Shown here one piece after another: positions 1-7,227 of a stretch of DNA of 38,054 nucleotides (position 1 is the stretch's first letter; the number at the start of each line of letters is the position of its first letter). The position numbers and the translations under genes are program-made. The notes below the pieces were generated by a model. That model was not told the origin of the DNA, searched no databases, and saw only the letters and a list, made by a program, of their open reading frames with translations. Origin of the DNA: an uncultured Alistipes sp. (GTDB lineage Bacteria; Bacteroidota; Bacteroidia; Bacteroidales; Rikenellaceae); contig URTU01000012.1 of assembly GCA_900550925.1 (NCBI GenBank), forward strand, positions 1-38,054. The letters are read 5' to 3'.

Positions 1-1
1 C

Positions 2-772
2 GCCATCGCCGAGGCCCAGAAGGCCGGAGGCATAGCCGCATTCATCGATGCCGAACACGCTTTCGACAGTTTCTACGCCCAGAAACTCGGCGTCGACGTC
101 GACAACCTCCTCATCTCGCAGCCCGACAACGGCGAGCAGGCCCTCGAAATTGCCGATTCGCTGATCCGTTCGAGCGCAATCGACATCATCGTAATCGACT
201 CGGTGGCCGCCCTGACCCCAAAAGCCGAAATCGAAGGCGAAATGGGTGACTCGAAGATGGGACTTCAGGCACGATTAATGTCGCAGGCTCTTCGCAAGTT
301 GACGGCCAGCATATCGAAAACCAAAACCGTCTGCATATTTATCAACCAGCTGCGCGACAAGATCGGCGTAATTTACGGAAACCCCGAAACCACAACCGGT
401 GGCAACGCCCTGAAATTCTACGCCAGCGTCCGCATCGACATCCGCAAGATGAGCGTTATCAAGGATGGCGACGAGCAGCTCGGCACACGCGTACGTGTCA
501 AGATCGTCAAGAACAAGGTGGCGCCTCCGTTCCGCAAGGCCGAGTTCGACATCATGTTCGGCGAAGGCATCTCGAAAACGGGTGAGATCATCGACATGGG
601 CGTCGACCTGGGCATCATCAAGAAGGCCGGATCATGGTTCTCGTACGGCGACCGCAAGCTGAGTCAGGGCCGCGATGCCGTCAAGGAGCTGCTCAACAAG
701 GATACCGCCCTGCGCGACGAACTCGAAGCAAAAGTCCGCGAAGCCCTCAAGGATCAAAACAACAAAGCGTAA
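2..772 (+). CDS. recA: RecA recombinase, 5'-truncated by window edge
   Basis: ATP-dependent strand-exchange protein of homologous recombination and co-protease of the SOS response. The 5' end is outside the window; the frame is open from base 2 and 256 codons remain, so roughly the first 80-90 residues, including Walker A, are missing. Visible are the segment FIDAEHAFD, the Walker B strand IIVIDSVAALTP followed by KAEIEGEMGD, and the loop-2 region FINQLRDKIG with NPETTTGGNALKFYAS, all diagnostic of RecA, then a short charged C-terminal tail. A GTG at 203 lies inside the conserved core and is not a start. The stop is 3 nt before rel, so the two genes are probably co-transcribed. No frameshift is visible. 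Confidence 0.97.
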   Translation, partial: AIAEAQKAGGIAAFIDAEHAFDSFYAQKLGVDVDNLLISQPDNGEQALEIADSLIRSSAIDIIVIDSVAALTPKAEIEGEMGDSKMGLQARLMSQALRKLTASISKTKTVCIFINQLRDKIGVIYGNPETTTGGNALKFYASVRIDIRKMSVIKDGDEQLGTRVRVKIVKNKVAPPFRKAEFDIMFGEGISKTGEIIDMGVDLGIIKKAGSWFSYGDRKLSQGRDAVKELLNKDTALRDELEAKVREALKDQNNKA

Positions 773-775
773 CCT

Positions 776-3037
776 ATGGAATACACGCCGGAAGACGAAC
801 AACTGATTCAGGAGAAATTCGACGACCTGATGCGCTCCTGCGAAGCGATCTGCAAGAGCGAGGAGGACAAGAATTTTATCAAGAAGGCCTTCTTCCTTGC
901 CAAGGAGGCCCATAAGGGTGTGCGTCGCCGCTCCGGCGAACCATACATGCTCCATCCGATTGCTGTGGCGAAGATCGTCGTCGAGGAGATCGGACTCGGA
1001 GTGAAGTCGGTCGTCGCATCGCTGCTGCACGACGTGGTCGAGGATACCGAATATACCGTCGAGGATATCCGGAACATGTTCGGCCCCAAAATAGCCACGA
1101 TGGTCGACGGTCTGACCAAAATGTCCGGCGTATTCAATGCCGATACATCGGAACAGGTCGAATATTTCCGAAAGGTTCTGCTGACTCTCTCGGATGATGT
1201 CCGCGTAATCCTGATCAAGATTGCCGACCGCCTGCACAACATGCGTACACTCGGGTCGATGCCCGTCAACAAGCAGATCAAGATAACGAGCGAGACGATC
1301 TATCTCTTTGCACCGCTCGCTTACCGCCTCGGACTCTATTCCATAAAGACCGAACTCGAGGACCTATGCATGATGTACCGCTTTCCGGAGCAGTACCGCG
1401 AGATATCCGAAAAACTCAACAACATCAAGACTAAACTCAACGAGTATATTGACCGCTTCAACGCCCCGATCATCGAGGTGCTCAAGAAAAACGGCATAGA
1501 TTTCGAAATCTCGGGCCGAATCAAAAGTCCATATTCGATCTGGACCAAGATGCAGCGCAAACAGATCTCGTTCGAGGAGGTTTACGACCTATTTGCGATC
1601 AGGATAGTCTTCCAGCCGCTGTCGTTCCCTTCAGAAAAGACCCAGTGCTGGCAGATATACTCCTCGATAACAGACATCTATACACCAAAGCCAGACCGCC
1701 TGCGCGACTGGATCAGCATGCCCAAGGCCAACGGTTACGAAGCGTTGCATTCGACCGTGATGGGCCCCGACGGCGTGTGGGTCGAGGTGCAGATCCGTAC
1801 GCAGCGCATGGAGGATATCGCCGAACGAGGCTTCGCCGCACACTGGAAATACAAACACGCTACGCTCTCGCCAAACGAAGACGAGTTCGACAAGTGGCTC
1901 AAGAAGGTGCGAGAAGCCCTCAATTCGCCGACCGAAAATGCCGTCGACTTCCTCGACAACTTCAAGTTGTCGCTATACACGTCTGAAGTTGTGGTGTTTA
2001 CACCAAAAGGCGAATCTCGCACGATGCCCAACGGCGCTACGGCCCTAGATTTCGCCTACGAGATACATACCAACATCGGAAACAAGGCTATCGGCGCCAA
2101 GATAAACCATGAGATCAAACCGATATTCTCGACAATCCACAGCGGCGACCAGATCGAGATCATAACCTCGGACAATACCCACCCCAAACCCGAATGGCTC
2201 GAGCATGTCACCACTGCCAAAGCCAAGCAGTCGATCAAAAACTACCTCAAGAAAGACCGTCAGCACAATATCTCCCGCGGCATGAAGCTCTTCGAAGACC
2301 GACTCAAGGAGATGGGAATCTCGCCGAGCCGCCGGGTTTTCGTCAAGGTTCTGCCGGCATACGACTGCACGACCAAGGATGAACTGTACAGCAAACTGGG
2401 AGCCGGGATCCTCAATCTCGACAACCTCGAGAAGATCCTGCGGCAGAATTCGACCCGCAAGATTCTCAAATTCTGGACACTCTTCCTGAACGACAAGGAT
2501 CATAAGGATAAGGATGAAGATGCGGAGGAGGATACCGATCTGGATGAAATCAAGACTGACAACTCGGCCAAGAAGAGTTATGTCGTGGGCAACGAGTCCC
2601 CGGACGATTCACCGCAGTTTGTCATTGCCGAGTGCTGCAAGCCGATTCCGGGAGACATGGTGGTAGGGTATCGCGATCCGGAGAGCGGAAAGATATACGT
2701 TCACAAAAGCACCTGCAGCGAATTTACCCGTCTCGCCTCGCAATTCGGTCAGAACATCGTCAAGGAGGAGATCAAATGGTCACAACACAAGGCCGTTTCA
2801 TACCTCTCGACAATCGAGCTGCGCGGAATCGACCGTATTGGAATAATATACGAACTCGCCAAACTCATAAAGGATTACTTCCACATAAACATCCGCGAAA
2901 TTCACATACAGAGCCACGACGGAATCTTCGAAGGCAACATAAGCCTATACATCAAGAGCATCCAGGACCTGAATCAGTTGATGGACAAGATTCGCGCCAT
3001 CAAGGGCATCGAGGTAGTGAAGCGAAACTTGAATTAA
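776..3037 (+). CDS. rel: Bifunctional (p)ppGpp synthetase/hydrolase, Rel/SpoT family
   Basis: Makes and degrades the stringent-response alarmone (p)ppGpp. The 753-residue length is typical of long RSH proteins. Domains in order: HD hydrolase with H60, HD at 85-86 within LLHDVVEDTEYT, and D151 in IADRLHNMRTL; synthetase with GRIKSPYSIWTKM near 247-259, RLRDWISMPKANGYEALHST at 308-327 and E337 in VEVQIRT; TGS near 402-465; an acidic, low-complexity linker (about 575-595); a Cys-rich element CCKPIPGD...HKSTC; and an ACT domain at the C-terminus. The RxRD form of the synthetase motif together with an intact HD site is the pattern of bifunctional Rel/SpoT rather than mono-functional RelA, so both activities are inferred. 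It starts 3 nt after recA and is followed 21 nt later by a small membrane protein gene. Confidence 0.95.
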   Translation: MEYTPEDEQLIQEKFDDLMRSCEAICKSEEDKNFIKKAFFLAKEAHKGVRRRSGEPYMLHPIAVAKIVVEEIGLGVKSVVASLLHDVVEDTEYTVEDIRNMFGPKIATMVDGLTKMSGVFNADTSEQVEYFRKVLLTLSDDVRVILIKIADRLHNMRTLGSMPVNKQIKITSETIYLFAPLAYRLGLYSIKTELEDLCMMYRFPEQYREISEKLNNIKTKLNEYIDRFNAPIIEVLKKNGIDFEISGRIKSPYSIWTKMQRKQISFEEVYDLFAIRIVFQPLSFPSEKTQCWQIYSSITDIYTPKPDRLRDWISMPKANGYEALHSTVMGPDGVWVEVQIRTQRMEDIAERGFAAHWKYKHATLSPNEDEFDKWLKKVREALNSPTENAVDFLDNFKLSLYTSEVVVFTPKGESRTMPNGATALDFAYEIHTNIGNKAIGAKINHEIKPIFSTIHSGDQIEIITSDNTHPKPEWLEHVTTAKAKQSIKNYLKKDRQHNISRGMKLFEDRLKEMGISPSRRVFVKVLPAYDCTTKDELYSKLGAGILNLDNLEKILRQNSTRKILKFWTLFLNDKDHKDKDEDAEEDTDLDEIKTDNSAKKSYVVGNESPDDSPQFVIAECCKPIPGDMVVGYRDPESGKIYVHKSTCSEFTRLASQFGQNIVKEEIKWSQHKAVSYLSTIELRGIDRIGIIYELAKLIKDYFHINIREIHIQSHDGIFEGNISLYIKSIQDLNQLMDKIRAIKGIEVVKRNLN

Positions 3038-3058
3038 CGACATTAAACCATTAACACA

Positions 3059-3574
3059 ATGGATTATTCAATAATTTGGACCGTAGCATGGATGGCCATA
3101 ATCCTGATTTCGGTGGCAATACGCAGAAACAACCGGATTCGGGAAGCCCATAAAACACCGCCACAGCCGTCCAATACCCCCGACAGCGGACATGAGGAGG
3201 CCGGGCAACCTCCGGTCATTCCGCACGACTACGGTGTACCACCTCCGCCGCCATACGGCCAGCCGGCCACAAACCAGCCCACGTACTCGAGGCAGGCAAC
3301 ACGACGCGAAACACAGCAGGGTAGCCGACAGCCGAATCGGTCGAACTATCCCCGATATAGCGGCACGCCTATGGCAACGGCCACGGCATCCGCTGTCCCT
3401 GACACCAACAGGCAAAAGCCATCCGCTAATGCCGGAAAGCGTCCAAGGCTCAACGCTCTGACACATGAACAGAACCACTCCGAACGAGAGGATATTCACC
3501 AGATAGTGAAAGAGTTCGATCTGGAGAAGGCAGTCATATTTTCCGAGATTCTGAAACCCAAATACGATCAATAA
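3059..3574 (+). CDS. Unknown membrane-anchored protein with Pro/Gln-rich linker
   Basis: I do not recognise this 171-residue protein. One transmembrane helix spans residues 4-21 (SIIWTVAWMAIILISVAI) and is followed by RRNNRIR, which by the positive-inside rule puts the C-terminal part in the cytoplasm. Residues 32-130 form a low-complexity linker rich in Pro, Gln, Asn, Thr and Arg. The last 25 residues (147-171) are charged and look ordered, with DLEKAVIFSEILKPKYD; I recall similar C-terminal tails in small Bacteroidota proteins but cannot name a family. It sits 21 nt after rel and 21 nt before the HIT gene, so it belongs to the same operon. The ATG at 3059 is chosen because the helix follows immediately. 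No function is assigned. Confidence 0.8.
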   Translation: MDYSIIWTVAWMAIILISVAIRRNNRIREAHKTPPQPSNTPDSGHEEAGQPPVIPHDYGVPPPPPYGQPATNQPTYSRQATRRETQQGSRQPNRSNYPRYSGTPMATATASAVPDTNRQKPSANAGKRPRLNALTHEQNHSEREDIHQIVKEFDLEKAVIFSEILKPKYDQ

Positions 3575-3595
3575 CATAAAAAACACGAAAACGTT

Positions 3596-3982
3596 ATGGC
3601 AACGATATTTTCAAAAATCATCAAAGGCGAGATTCCGAGCTACAAAGTAGCCGAGAATGATCGATTCTATGCCTTTCTCGACATCAACCCGCTGGCCAAA
3701 GGCCATACACTTGTCGTTCCGAAACAGGAGGTCGATTATATCTTCGATCTAGACGACGAGACTCTGTCGCAGATGATTCTGTTTGCGAAGCAGGTAGCCG
3801 GACGGATCAAGTCCCGCATAGCCTGCAAAAGGGTAGCGGTTGTAGTACTGGGGCTTGAGGTGCCGCACGCACACATACACCTTATTCCGATTAACGAGGA
3901 GAGCGACGTAGACTTCCGCAAGGAGAAGCTGAAACTGACTCCCGAAGAGTTCCGGCAAATCGCACAAACACTGAGCGAATAG
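3596..3982 (+). CDS. HIT family hydrolase (Hint-like)
   Basis: Histidine-triad protein, 128 residues, normal for the Hint branch; members hydrolyse nucleoside phosphoramidates and related nucleotide conjugates. The N-terminal IFSKIIKGEIPSYKV and DINPLAKGHTLVVPK are family hallmarks. The catalytic triad appears as HAHIHL at residues 91-96 (His91, His93, His95). The core reads VAVVVLGLEVPHAHIHLIP, close to HIT homologues apart from loss of the more usual Asn-Gly before the triad. It is the last gene of the recA-rel run and is followed by a rho-independent terminator at 4009. The in vivo substrate cannot be told from sequence. Confidence 0.93.
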   Translation: MATIFSKIIKGEIPSYKVAENDRFYAFLDINPLAKGHTLVVPKQEVDYIFDLDDETLSQMILFAKQVAGRIKSRIACKRVAVVVLGLEVPHAHIHLIPINEESDVDFRKEKLKLTPEEFRQIAQTLSE

Positions 3983-4008
3983 TATTTTTATACATCAGAC
4001 TCTACAAT

Positions 4009-4056
4009 CCTCCGTTACATGAGCCGTAATGGTATCATGTACGGAGGTTTTATATT
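4009..4056 (+). terminator. Rho-independent terminator after the HIT gene
   Basis: Stem arms 4009-4022 and 4035-4047 pair as CCTCCGT(T)ACATGA with TCATGTACGGAGG, leaving one bulged T, around a loop of about 12 nt. A TTTTAT tract follows. It lies 27 nt after the HIT stop and closes the recA-rel operon. Confidence 0.85.
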
Positions 4057-4175
4057 AGGGCGCGGGCGATTATCAACTGGTAAAGTTTACTCCCAACGGC
4101 AATGGTTGTAATTATCGTCATTCAACATTCGACAGACAATAAAAGATCCTTTAATATACTATATAACAAACAGTT

Positions 4176-4212
4176 AATATTATTCCTCATACTAAAATAG
4201 GGGAGTAATATT
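4176..4212. repeat. 13-bp inverted repeat, stem-loop
   Basis: Arms AATATTATTCCTC (4176-4188) and GGGGAGTAATATT (4200-4212) pair over all 13 positions if two G-U pairs are allowed, around an 11-nt A-rich loop. No T tract follows, so it is not a standard terminator. It may be part of an RNA leader, an operator or a relic. Confidence 0.55.
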
Positions 4213-4554
4213 CACACTCAACGCCCGACCTAACCTGGAAAGGAGTCATACGCCTCCATAAGATTATCGCCCAATAAGACCGTTATATATCAACCATGCC
4301 GCAAGCACAACATATCGCCGCCATTTATTTAACATAATCTACGCGTATGGCAATAAAATATTCTTCTGCGAAAGGAGGATATTCGGAATATCAACAAGCC
4401 CCCCCCCAGCGCACCAGTGGAGAGCTCCGTATTATCTCATATAAACCAAGTCAGATGTAGAGATGATTAGCAGTTTTCGGCACTACAATCCATAAAGCTA
4501 CAGATAGTGAAAAAAAATATAATAGGGTAGTCTGGATTAATTTTTTCGAGCTTA

Positions 4555-4668
4555 ATTTACAATTGCAAATAAAATACATTGAGGCTTGGTTTACTTTTGT
4601 AAATAAATGGAAAATCAACTCTTGCCACTGATACTTCCTTATAAATAATCTTATTTACAAGAGTAAAT
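4555..4668. promoter_or_regulatory. Cluster of three TTTAC-N4-GTAAA palindromes
   Basis: Three copies of one palindrome: 4555-4570 ATTTAC-AATT-GCAAAT (one mismatch), 4589-4604 GTTTAC-TTTT-GTAAAT, and 4653-4668 ATTTAC-AAGA-GTAAAT (perfect 6-bp arms). They start 34 and 64 nt apart. A degenerate copy is at 4955-4970 (TTTTAC-AAAT-GTGACA). The 4-nt spacer and dyad symmetry are typical of operators bound by dimeric helix-turn-helix proteins. The XRE regulator encoded at 5059 is the obvious candidate ligand, which is inference. Confidence 0.55.
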
Positions 4669-5012
4669 CGGTGCCGAGTATGTAAAACACCAACCAGCAA
4701 TGCCAATTCCCAATGTTCAAAAAATGAAAAACTGTCGCATATTAGTGCATATAATCAGTATTTTATACGAATTAATTAAAGATAAACATCGCATCAATTA
4801 GTCGGCATATCACCTAAAAGTCCAATCCCAACCATACAGACATATTGTTTATTATATTATATCAGCATTACCAGATATTTACATAAAACATATGATATTT
4901 TAGATCATGTAATAGATAGTAAGGTTGCAGAGTGCACAATATCTCGATTTTTTATTTTACAAATGTGACAGGTAGCCATTGTGTATAATGACAATTTATT
5001 TGTTACAACTGT

Positions 5013-5049
5013 ATTGTTTTACAAATTTTAATTTGTTATATTTGTAAAA
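5013..5049 (+). promoter_or_regulatory. Promoter of the XRE gene, overlapped by an inverted repeat
   Basis: A Bacteroidota-type promoter is visible: ATTG at 5013-5016 as the -33 element, a 20-nt spacer, and TATATTTG at 5037-5044 as the -7 box (consensus TAnnTTTG). Initiation is expected about 10 nt before the ATG at 5059, giving a very short leader. An inverted repeat TTTTACAAAT (5017-5026) and ATTTGTAAAA (5040-5049) covers the spacer and -7 box, suggesting autorepression. Confidence 0.65.
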
Positions 5050-5058
5050 AATAGTGCC

Positions 5059-5652
5059 ATGAGAGAAAAACTGATGAAATTGATGAAAAACGAGGGACTC
5101 TCTTCAAGCCGCCTCGCTGAAATTCTCGAAATACAACCTTCCACAATCTCTCATATTATCTCCGGAAGAAATAAACCTGGATTCGACTTCCTGGTCAAGA
5201 TCCTGCAGCGATTCCCTGATCTGAACCCCGACTGGCTGCTGCTCGACAGCCCACAGATGTATCGCCAAACGTCTCCAAAGGATAATCCTCTGCAAAATTC
5301 TCATGCTGGATCAACTATCAATCAACTTCACTCGGACTCACCGACTGTCGACAACCAACCTTCACGCGCCGCAACAGATGATCTATTCTCTGCGATAGCT
5401 GCATCCAAACCGTCCCAGCAAGCTGCAACACAAACCATAAAGCAGAAACCTCTGCAAGCAACCACTCCGAACAGCCCCCGAATTACGGATACGCAAAATC
5501 GTACGGAGCTCGGTCAATCATCCTCAGATAAGGATAAGTTATACACGTCTGACAATCCGACAAATAGCAACACACATGAACCTAAGATCGTACGAATAAT
5601 TGTATGCATGGACGACGGGACTTGTGAAAATTACTCCGCAAGAATGCGCTGA
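5059..5652 (+). CDS. XRE family transcriptional regulator (orphan)
   Basis: DNA-binding protein of 197 residues. Residues 1-62 form a Cro/C1-type helix-turn-helix: LSSSRLAEILEIQPSTISHI (14-33) followed by ISGRNKP and FPDLNPDWLLLDSPQMY, an arrangement common in Bacteroidota XRE proteins. Residues 70-175 are a low-complexity linker rich in Ser, Thr, Gln, Asn and Pro with no visible domain. The final 22 residues, KIVRIIVCMDDGTCENYSAR, look like a short conserved beta segment. No partner gene (toxin, protease, phage or transposon gene) lies within 600 nt on either side. Codon use is more AT-rich than that of the flanking genes, consistent with acquisition. Targets are unknown; self-regulation is suggested by the inverted repeat on its promoter. 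Confidence 0.88.
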   Translation: MREKLMKLMKNEGLSSSRLAEILEIQPSTISHIISGRNKPGFDFLVKILQRFPDLNPDWLLLDSPQMYRQTSPKDNPLQNSHAGSTINQLHSDSPTVDNQPSRAATDDLFSAIAASKPSQQAATQTIKQKPLQATTPNSPRITDTQNRTELGQSSSDKDKLYTSDNPTNSNTHEPKIVRIIVCMDDGTCENYSARMR

Positions 5653-6204
5653 AATCTGTCAGCCGTACACTCGGCCGCAAATATCGCATTCTCGTGCGGT
5701 TGGTGGTACGTACCTTTGAAAGCCTGTTTACCTTTAATAAATATGTGGCGACTCATAGCTCGGCTCGTAGACTCAGGTTTCCATTATATTGCTACAACAC
5801 TTCAACTGTCGGCAACGCAACGACTCCTTGCTTTCCCTGAATATAGATTCACCGTCACTGAAGCCTTATATATCGCTCCCTCATAACCAATCGTTGGCCA
5901 CACAATGCCGCTACCTTCACTATAACCGAACGCAAATGCAGAATGATATCAATCAGGACGCCGCGCAGAGAGTTTATTGTTTGAGTTAATATTTATATTA
6001 TGTTAAATTAATATGATAGTGGTATATAAATACGTTAGCTATATTGTTTTTTGATATTGGGAGTTCAAACATCTCTCCCATACAGATACAGAGCTGGAGG
6101 AAAATATTTTGAATGTTATTTAAGAAATCATATTCTCAACCAGACCGAAGACTATATATCATATTGGCCGCTGTCCGGAACATTGAACGACTAAACTCAA
6201 TAAA
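5653..6204. other. AT-rich gene-free region after the XRE gene
   Basis: About 550 nt without a convincing gene. A TACCTTTG at 5711-5718 matches the -7 consensus on the + strand, but no -33 element lies at the right distance and no plausible reading frame follows. A small hairpin TGGGAG...CTCCCA is at 6058-6080. Positions 5985-6170 are strongly AT-rich. No terminator is visible directly after the XRE stop. Confidence 0.5.
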
Positions 6205-6240
6205 ACTAAAAAACGCATCCGGCAACAATACCGGATGCGT
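6205..6240 (-). terminator. Rho-independent terminator of rubrerythrin
   Basis: Perfect 10-bp stem ACGCATCCGG (6213-6222) with CCGGATGCGT (6231-6240) and an 8-nt loop. On the - strand it is followed by TTTTTTAGTTTTA. It lies 54 nt downstream of the rubrerythrin stop. Confidence 0.92.
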
Positions 6241-6294
6241 CTGAAATTGAGGGAAACTCTCGCTCGGAGCCCCCATCTTTTCAATTCGTATGCA

Positions 6295-6846
6295 CTACTT
6301 CTTGAAGTAACGTTTGTAAAGGCCTTCGAAACCTTTGCCATGACGTGCCTCATCCTTGCACATCTCATGAACCGTGTCATGAATTGCATCGAGGTTGAGC
6401 TTCTTGGCCAGCGTTGCGATACGTTTCTTGTCCTCGCAGGCTCCGGCTTCGGCATTCATACGTTTGAAAACATTGGTCTTGGTGTCCCAAACGACTTCGC
6501 CCAACAGTTCGGCGAATTTGGCTGCATGTTCAGCCTCTTCCCATGCATAGCGTTTGAATGCATCTGCAATTTCGGGATAACCTTCACGATCGGCCTGACG
6601 GCTCATTGCCAGATACATACCAACTTCGGTGCACTCTCCCATAAAGTGATCCTTCAGACCCTGAAGAACCTCGGCATCAACACCTTTGGCAACGCCTATA
6701 ACATGTTCGTCAACAAACTGCAGATCGCCTTCCTGTTCTACGACCTCTACGAATTTGTCAGCACCTACCTTACACATAGGACACTGTGCGGGAGGAGTAT
6801 CACCCTCATGTATGTATCCGCAAACAGTACATCTCCACTTTTTCAT
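6295..6846 (-). CDS. Rubrerythrin with N-terminal rubredoxin domain (reverse type)
   Basis: Cytoplasmic non-haem iron protein that reduces hydrogen peroxide in anaerobes. The 183 residues begin with a rubredoxin-like iron site, C6-x2-C9 (CTVCGY) and C22-x2-C25 (CPMC), followed by a ferritin-like four-helix domain with diiron ligands at E74 (ECTEVGMYL), the pair E104/H107 (EEAEH) and the pair E166/H169 (DEARH). In classical rubrerythrin the rubredoxin module is C-terminal; here it is N-terminal, the 'reverse' arrangement. The gene stands alone, with a strong promoter (6913-6943), a palindrome at the expected transcription start (6885-6903) and its own terminator, which fits an independently regulated oxidative-stress gene. 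The ATG at 6846 is supported by the rubredoxin site following directly. Confidence 0.95.
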   Translation of the reverse strand: MKKWRCTVCGYIHEGDTPPAQCPMCKVGADKFVEVVEQEGDLQFVDEHVIGVAKGVDAEVLQGLKDHFMGECTEVGMYLAMSRQADREGYPEIADAFKRYAWEEAEHAAKFAELLGEVVWDTKTNVFKRMNAEAGACEDKKRIATLAKKLNLDAIHDTVHEMCKDEARHGKGFEGLYKRYFKK

Positions 6847-6884
6847 AGTTGTAATCCTGTTTTAGAATTAATAGTTGTTATTTT

Positions 6885-6903
6885 AGAATCATCGAATGAT
6901 TCT
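6885..6903. promoter_or_regulatory. 19-bp operator-like palindrome at the rubrerythrin transcription start
   Basis: AGAATCAT-CGA-ATGATTCT has perfect 8-bp arms. It lies directly downstream of the -7 box, covering about +2 to +20 of the predicted transcript. A repressor bound here would block initiation; as RNA it could form a short hairpin. The related direct repeat TTTTAGAAT occurs at 6860 and 6881. Confidence 0.6.
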
Positions 6904-6912
6904 TTTGCACGA

Positions 6913-6943
6913 CAAAATTAAGTCTTTTCCGCCAGAGGACAAA
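6913..6943 (-). promoter_or_regulatory. Rubrerythrin promoter
   Basis: On the - strand TTTG (complement of 6940-6943), a 19-nt spacer and TAATTTTG (complement of 6913-6920) match the Bacteroidota -33/-7 consensus exactly. Initiation is expected near 6905, giving a leader of about 60 nt. Confidence 0.8.
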
Positions 6944-7190
6944 ATTTCGTTTGCGATTTTTTGCCCTATATAAATCACAAAACGATTCGACGGCTCGCCT
7001 GCAGGCTTAACGTCGCATGAAGTAGGCATTACAGCACCAATGCCGTCCGACAATATATTGTCATAGAACCAATCACTGCACAGTGTGTGCCCGCCGCGCC
7101 ACTGTCGAGGCTGCTCCATACCCCACTCTCGGCCATCCGCGGGATATGTAAAAAACGACGGAAGCTGGAACGATTTCGGACACTTTTTTG
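6944..7190. other. Spacer between the rubrerythrin and proC promoters
   Basis: About 250 nt without a supported gene. Short frames exist on both strands but their N-terminal or C-terminal parts overlap the two promoters and they show no recognisable domain. The region is more GC-rich than the island before rubrerythrin. Confidence 0.5.
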
Positions 7191-7198
7191 TACCTTTG
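7191..7198 (+). promoter_or_regulatory. -7 box of the proC-proB-proA promoter
   Basis: TACCTTTG matches TAnnTTTG. The expected start, near 7205, is 23 nt before the ATG at 7228, which supports that ATG over an in-frame upstream start near 7087. No clear TTTG is found at -33. Confidence 0.65.
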
Positions 7199-7227
7199 TC
7201 CGAAACACGAAATCAAACAATCCTCAA

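Larger units (their letters stand above)
4057..5011. other. Long AT-rich gene-free region
   Basis: No convincing coding frame is visible on either strand over about 950 nt, and base composition is far more AT-rich than the neighbouring genes. It holds a 13-bp hairpin (4176-4212), a 7-bp inverted repeat GATATTC-G-GAATATC (4378-4392), a run of nine C (4399-4407), and palindromes related to TTTAC-N4-GTAAA at 4555, 4589, 4653 and, degenerate, 4955. This mix looks like regulatory or eroded acquired DNA rather than a normal intergenic space. Confidence 0.6.

Noticed and set aside
203..205. GTG as a possible start of a short RecA-like protein
   Set aside because: The frame is open from base 2 and upstream residues are conserved RecA core; this is a truncated gene, not a short one.
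4555..4970. CRISPR-like array from the repeated palindromes
   Set aside because: Copies are only 14-16 bp, unevenly spaced and there are no cas genes.
5711..5718. TACCTTTG as a promoter of an unknown gene
   Set aside because: No -33 element at the right distance and no plausible gene follows.
5789..5989. 66-codon + strand frame after the XRE gene
   Set aside because: TTG start, no recognisable domain, Ser/Gln/Asn-rich low-complexity content and no promoter with both elements.
3983..6294. Prophage or integrative element around the XRE gene
   Set aside because: No integrase, transposase, att-like direct repeats or tRNA target could be seen.
6889..7119. 76-codon - strand frame upstream of rubrerythrin
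   Set aside because: Its 3' part overlaps the rubrerythrin promoter and palindrome, and its product resembles nothing I know.
7087..7227. 47-residue N-terminal extension of ProC
   Set aside because: The -7 box TACCTTTG at 7191 lies inside it and ProC proteins begin at MKLAII.
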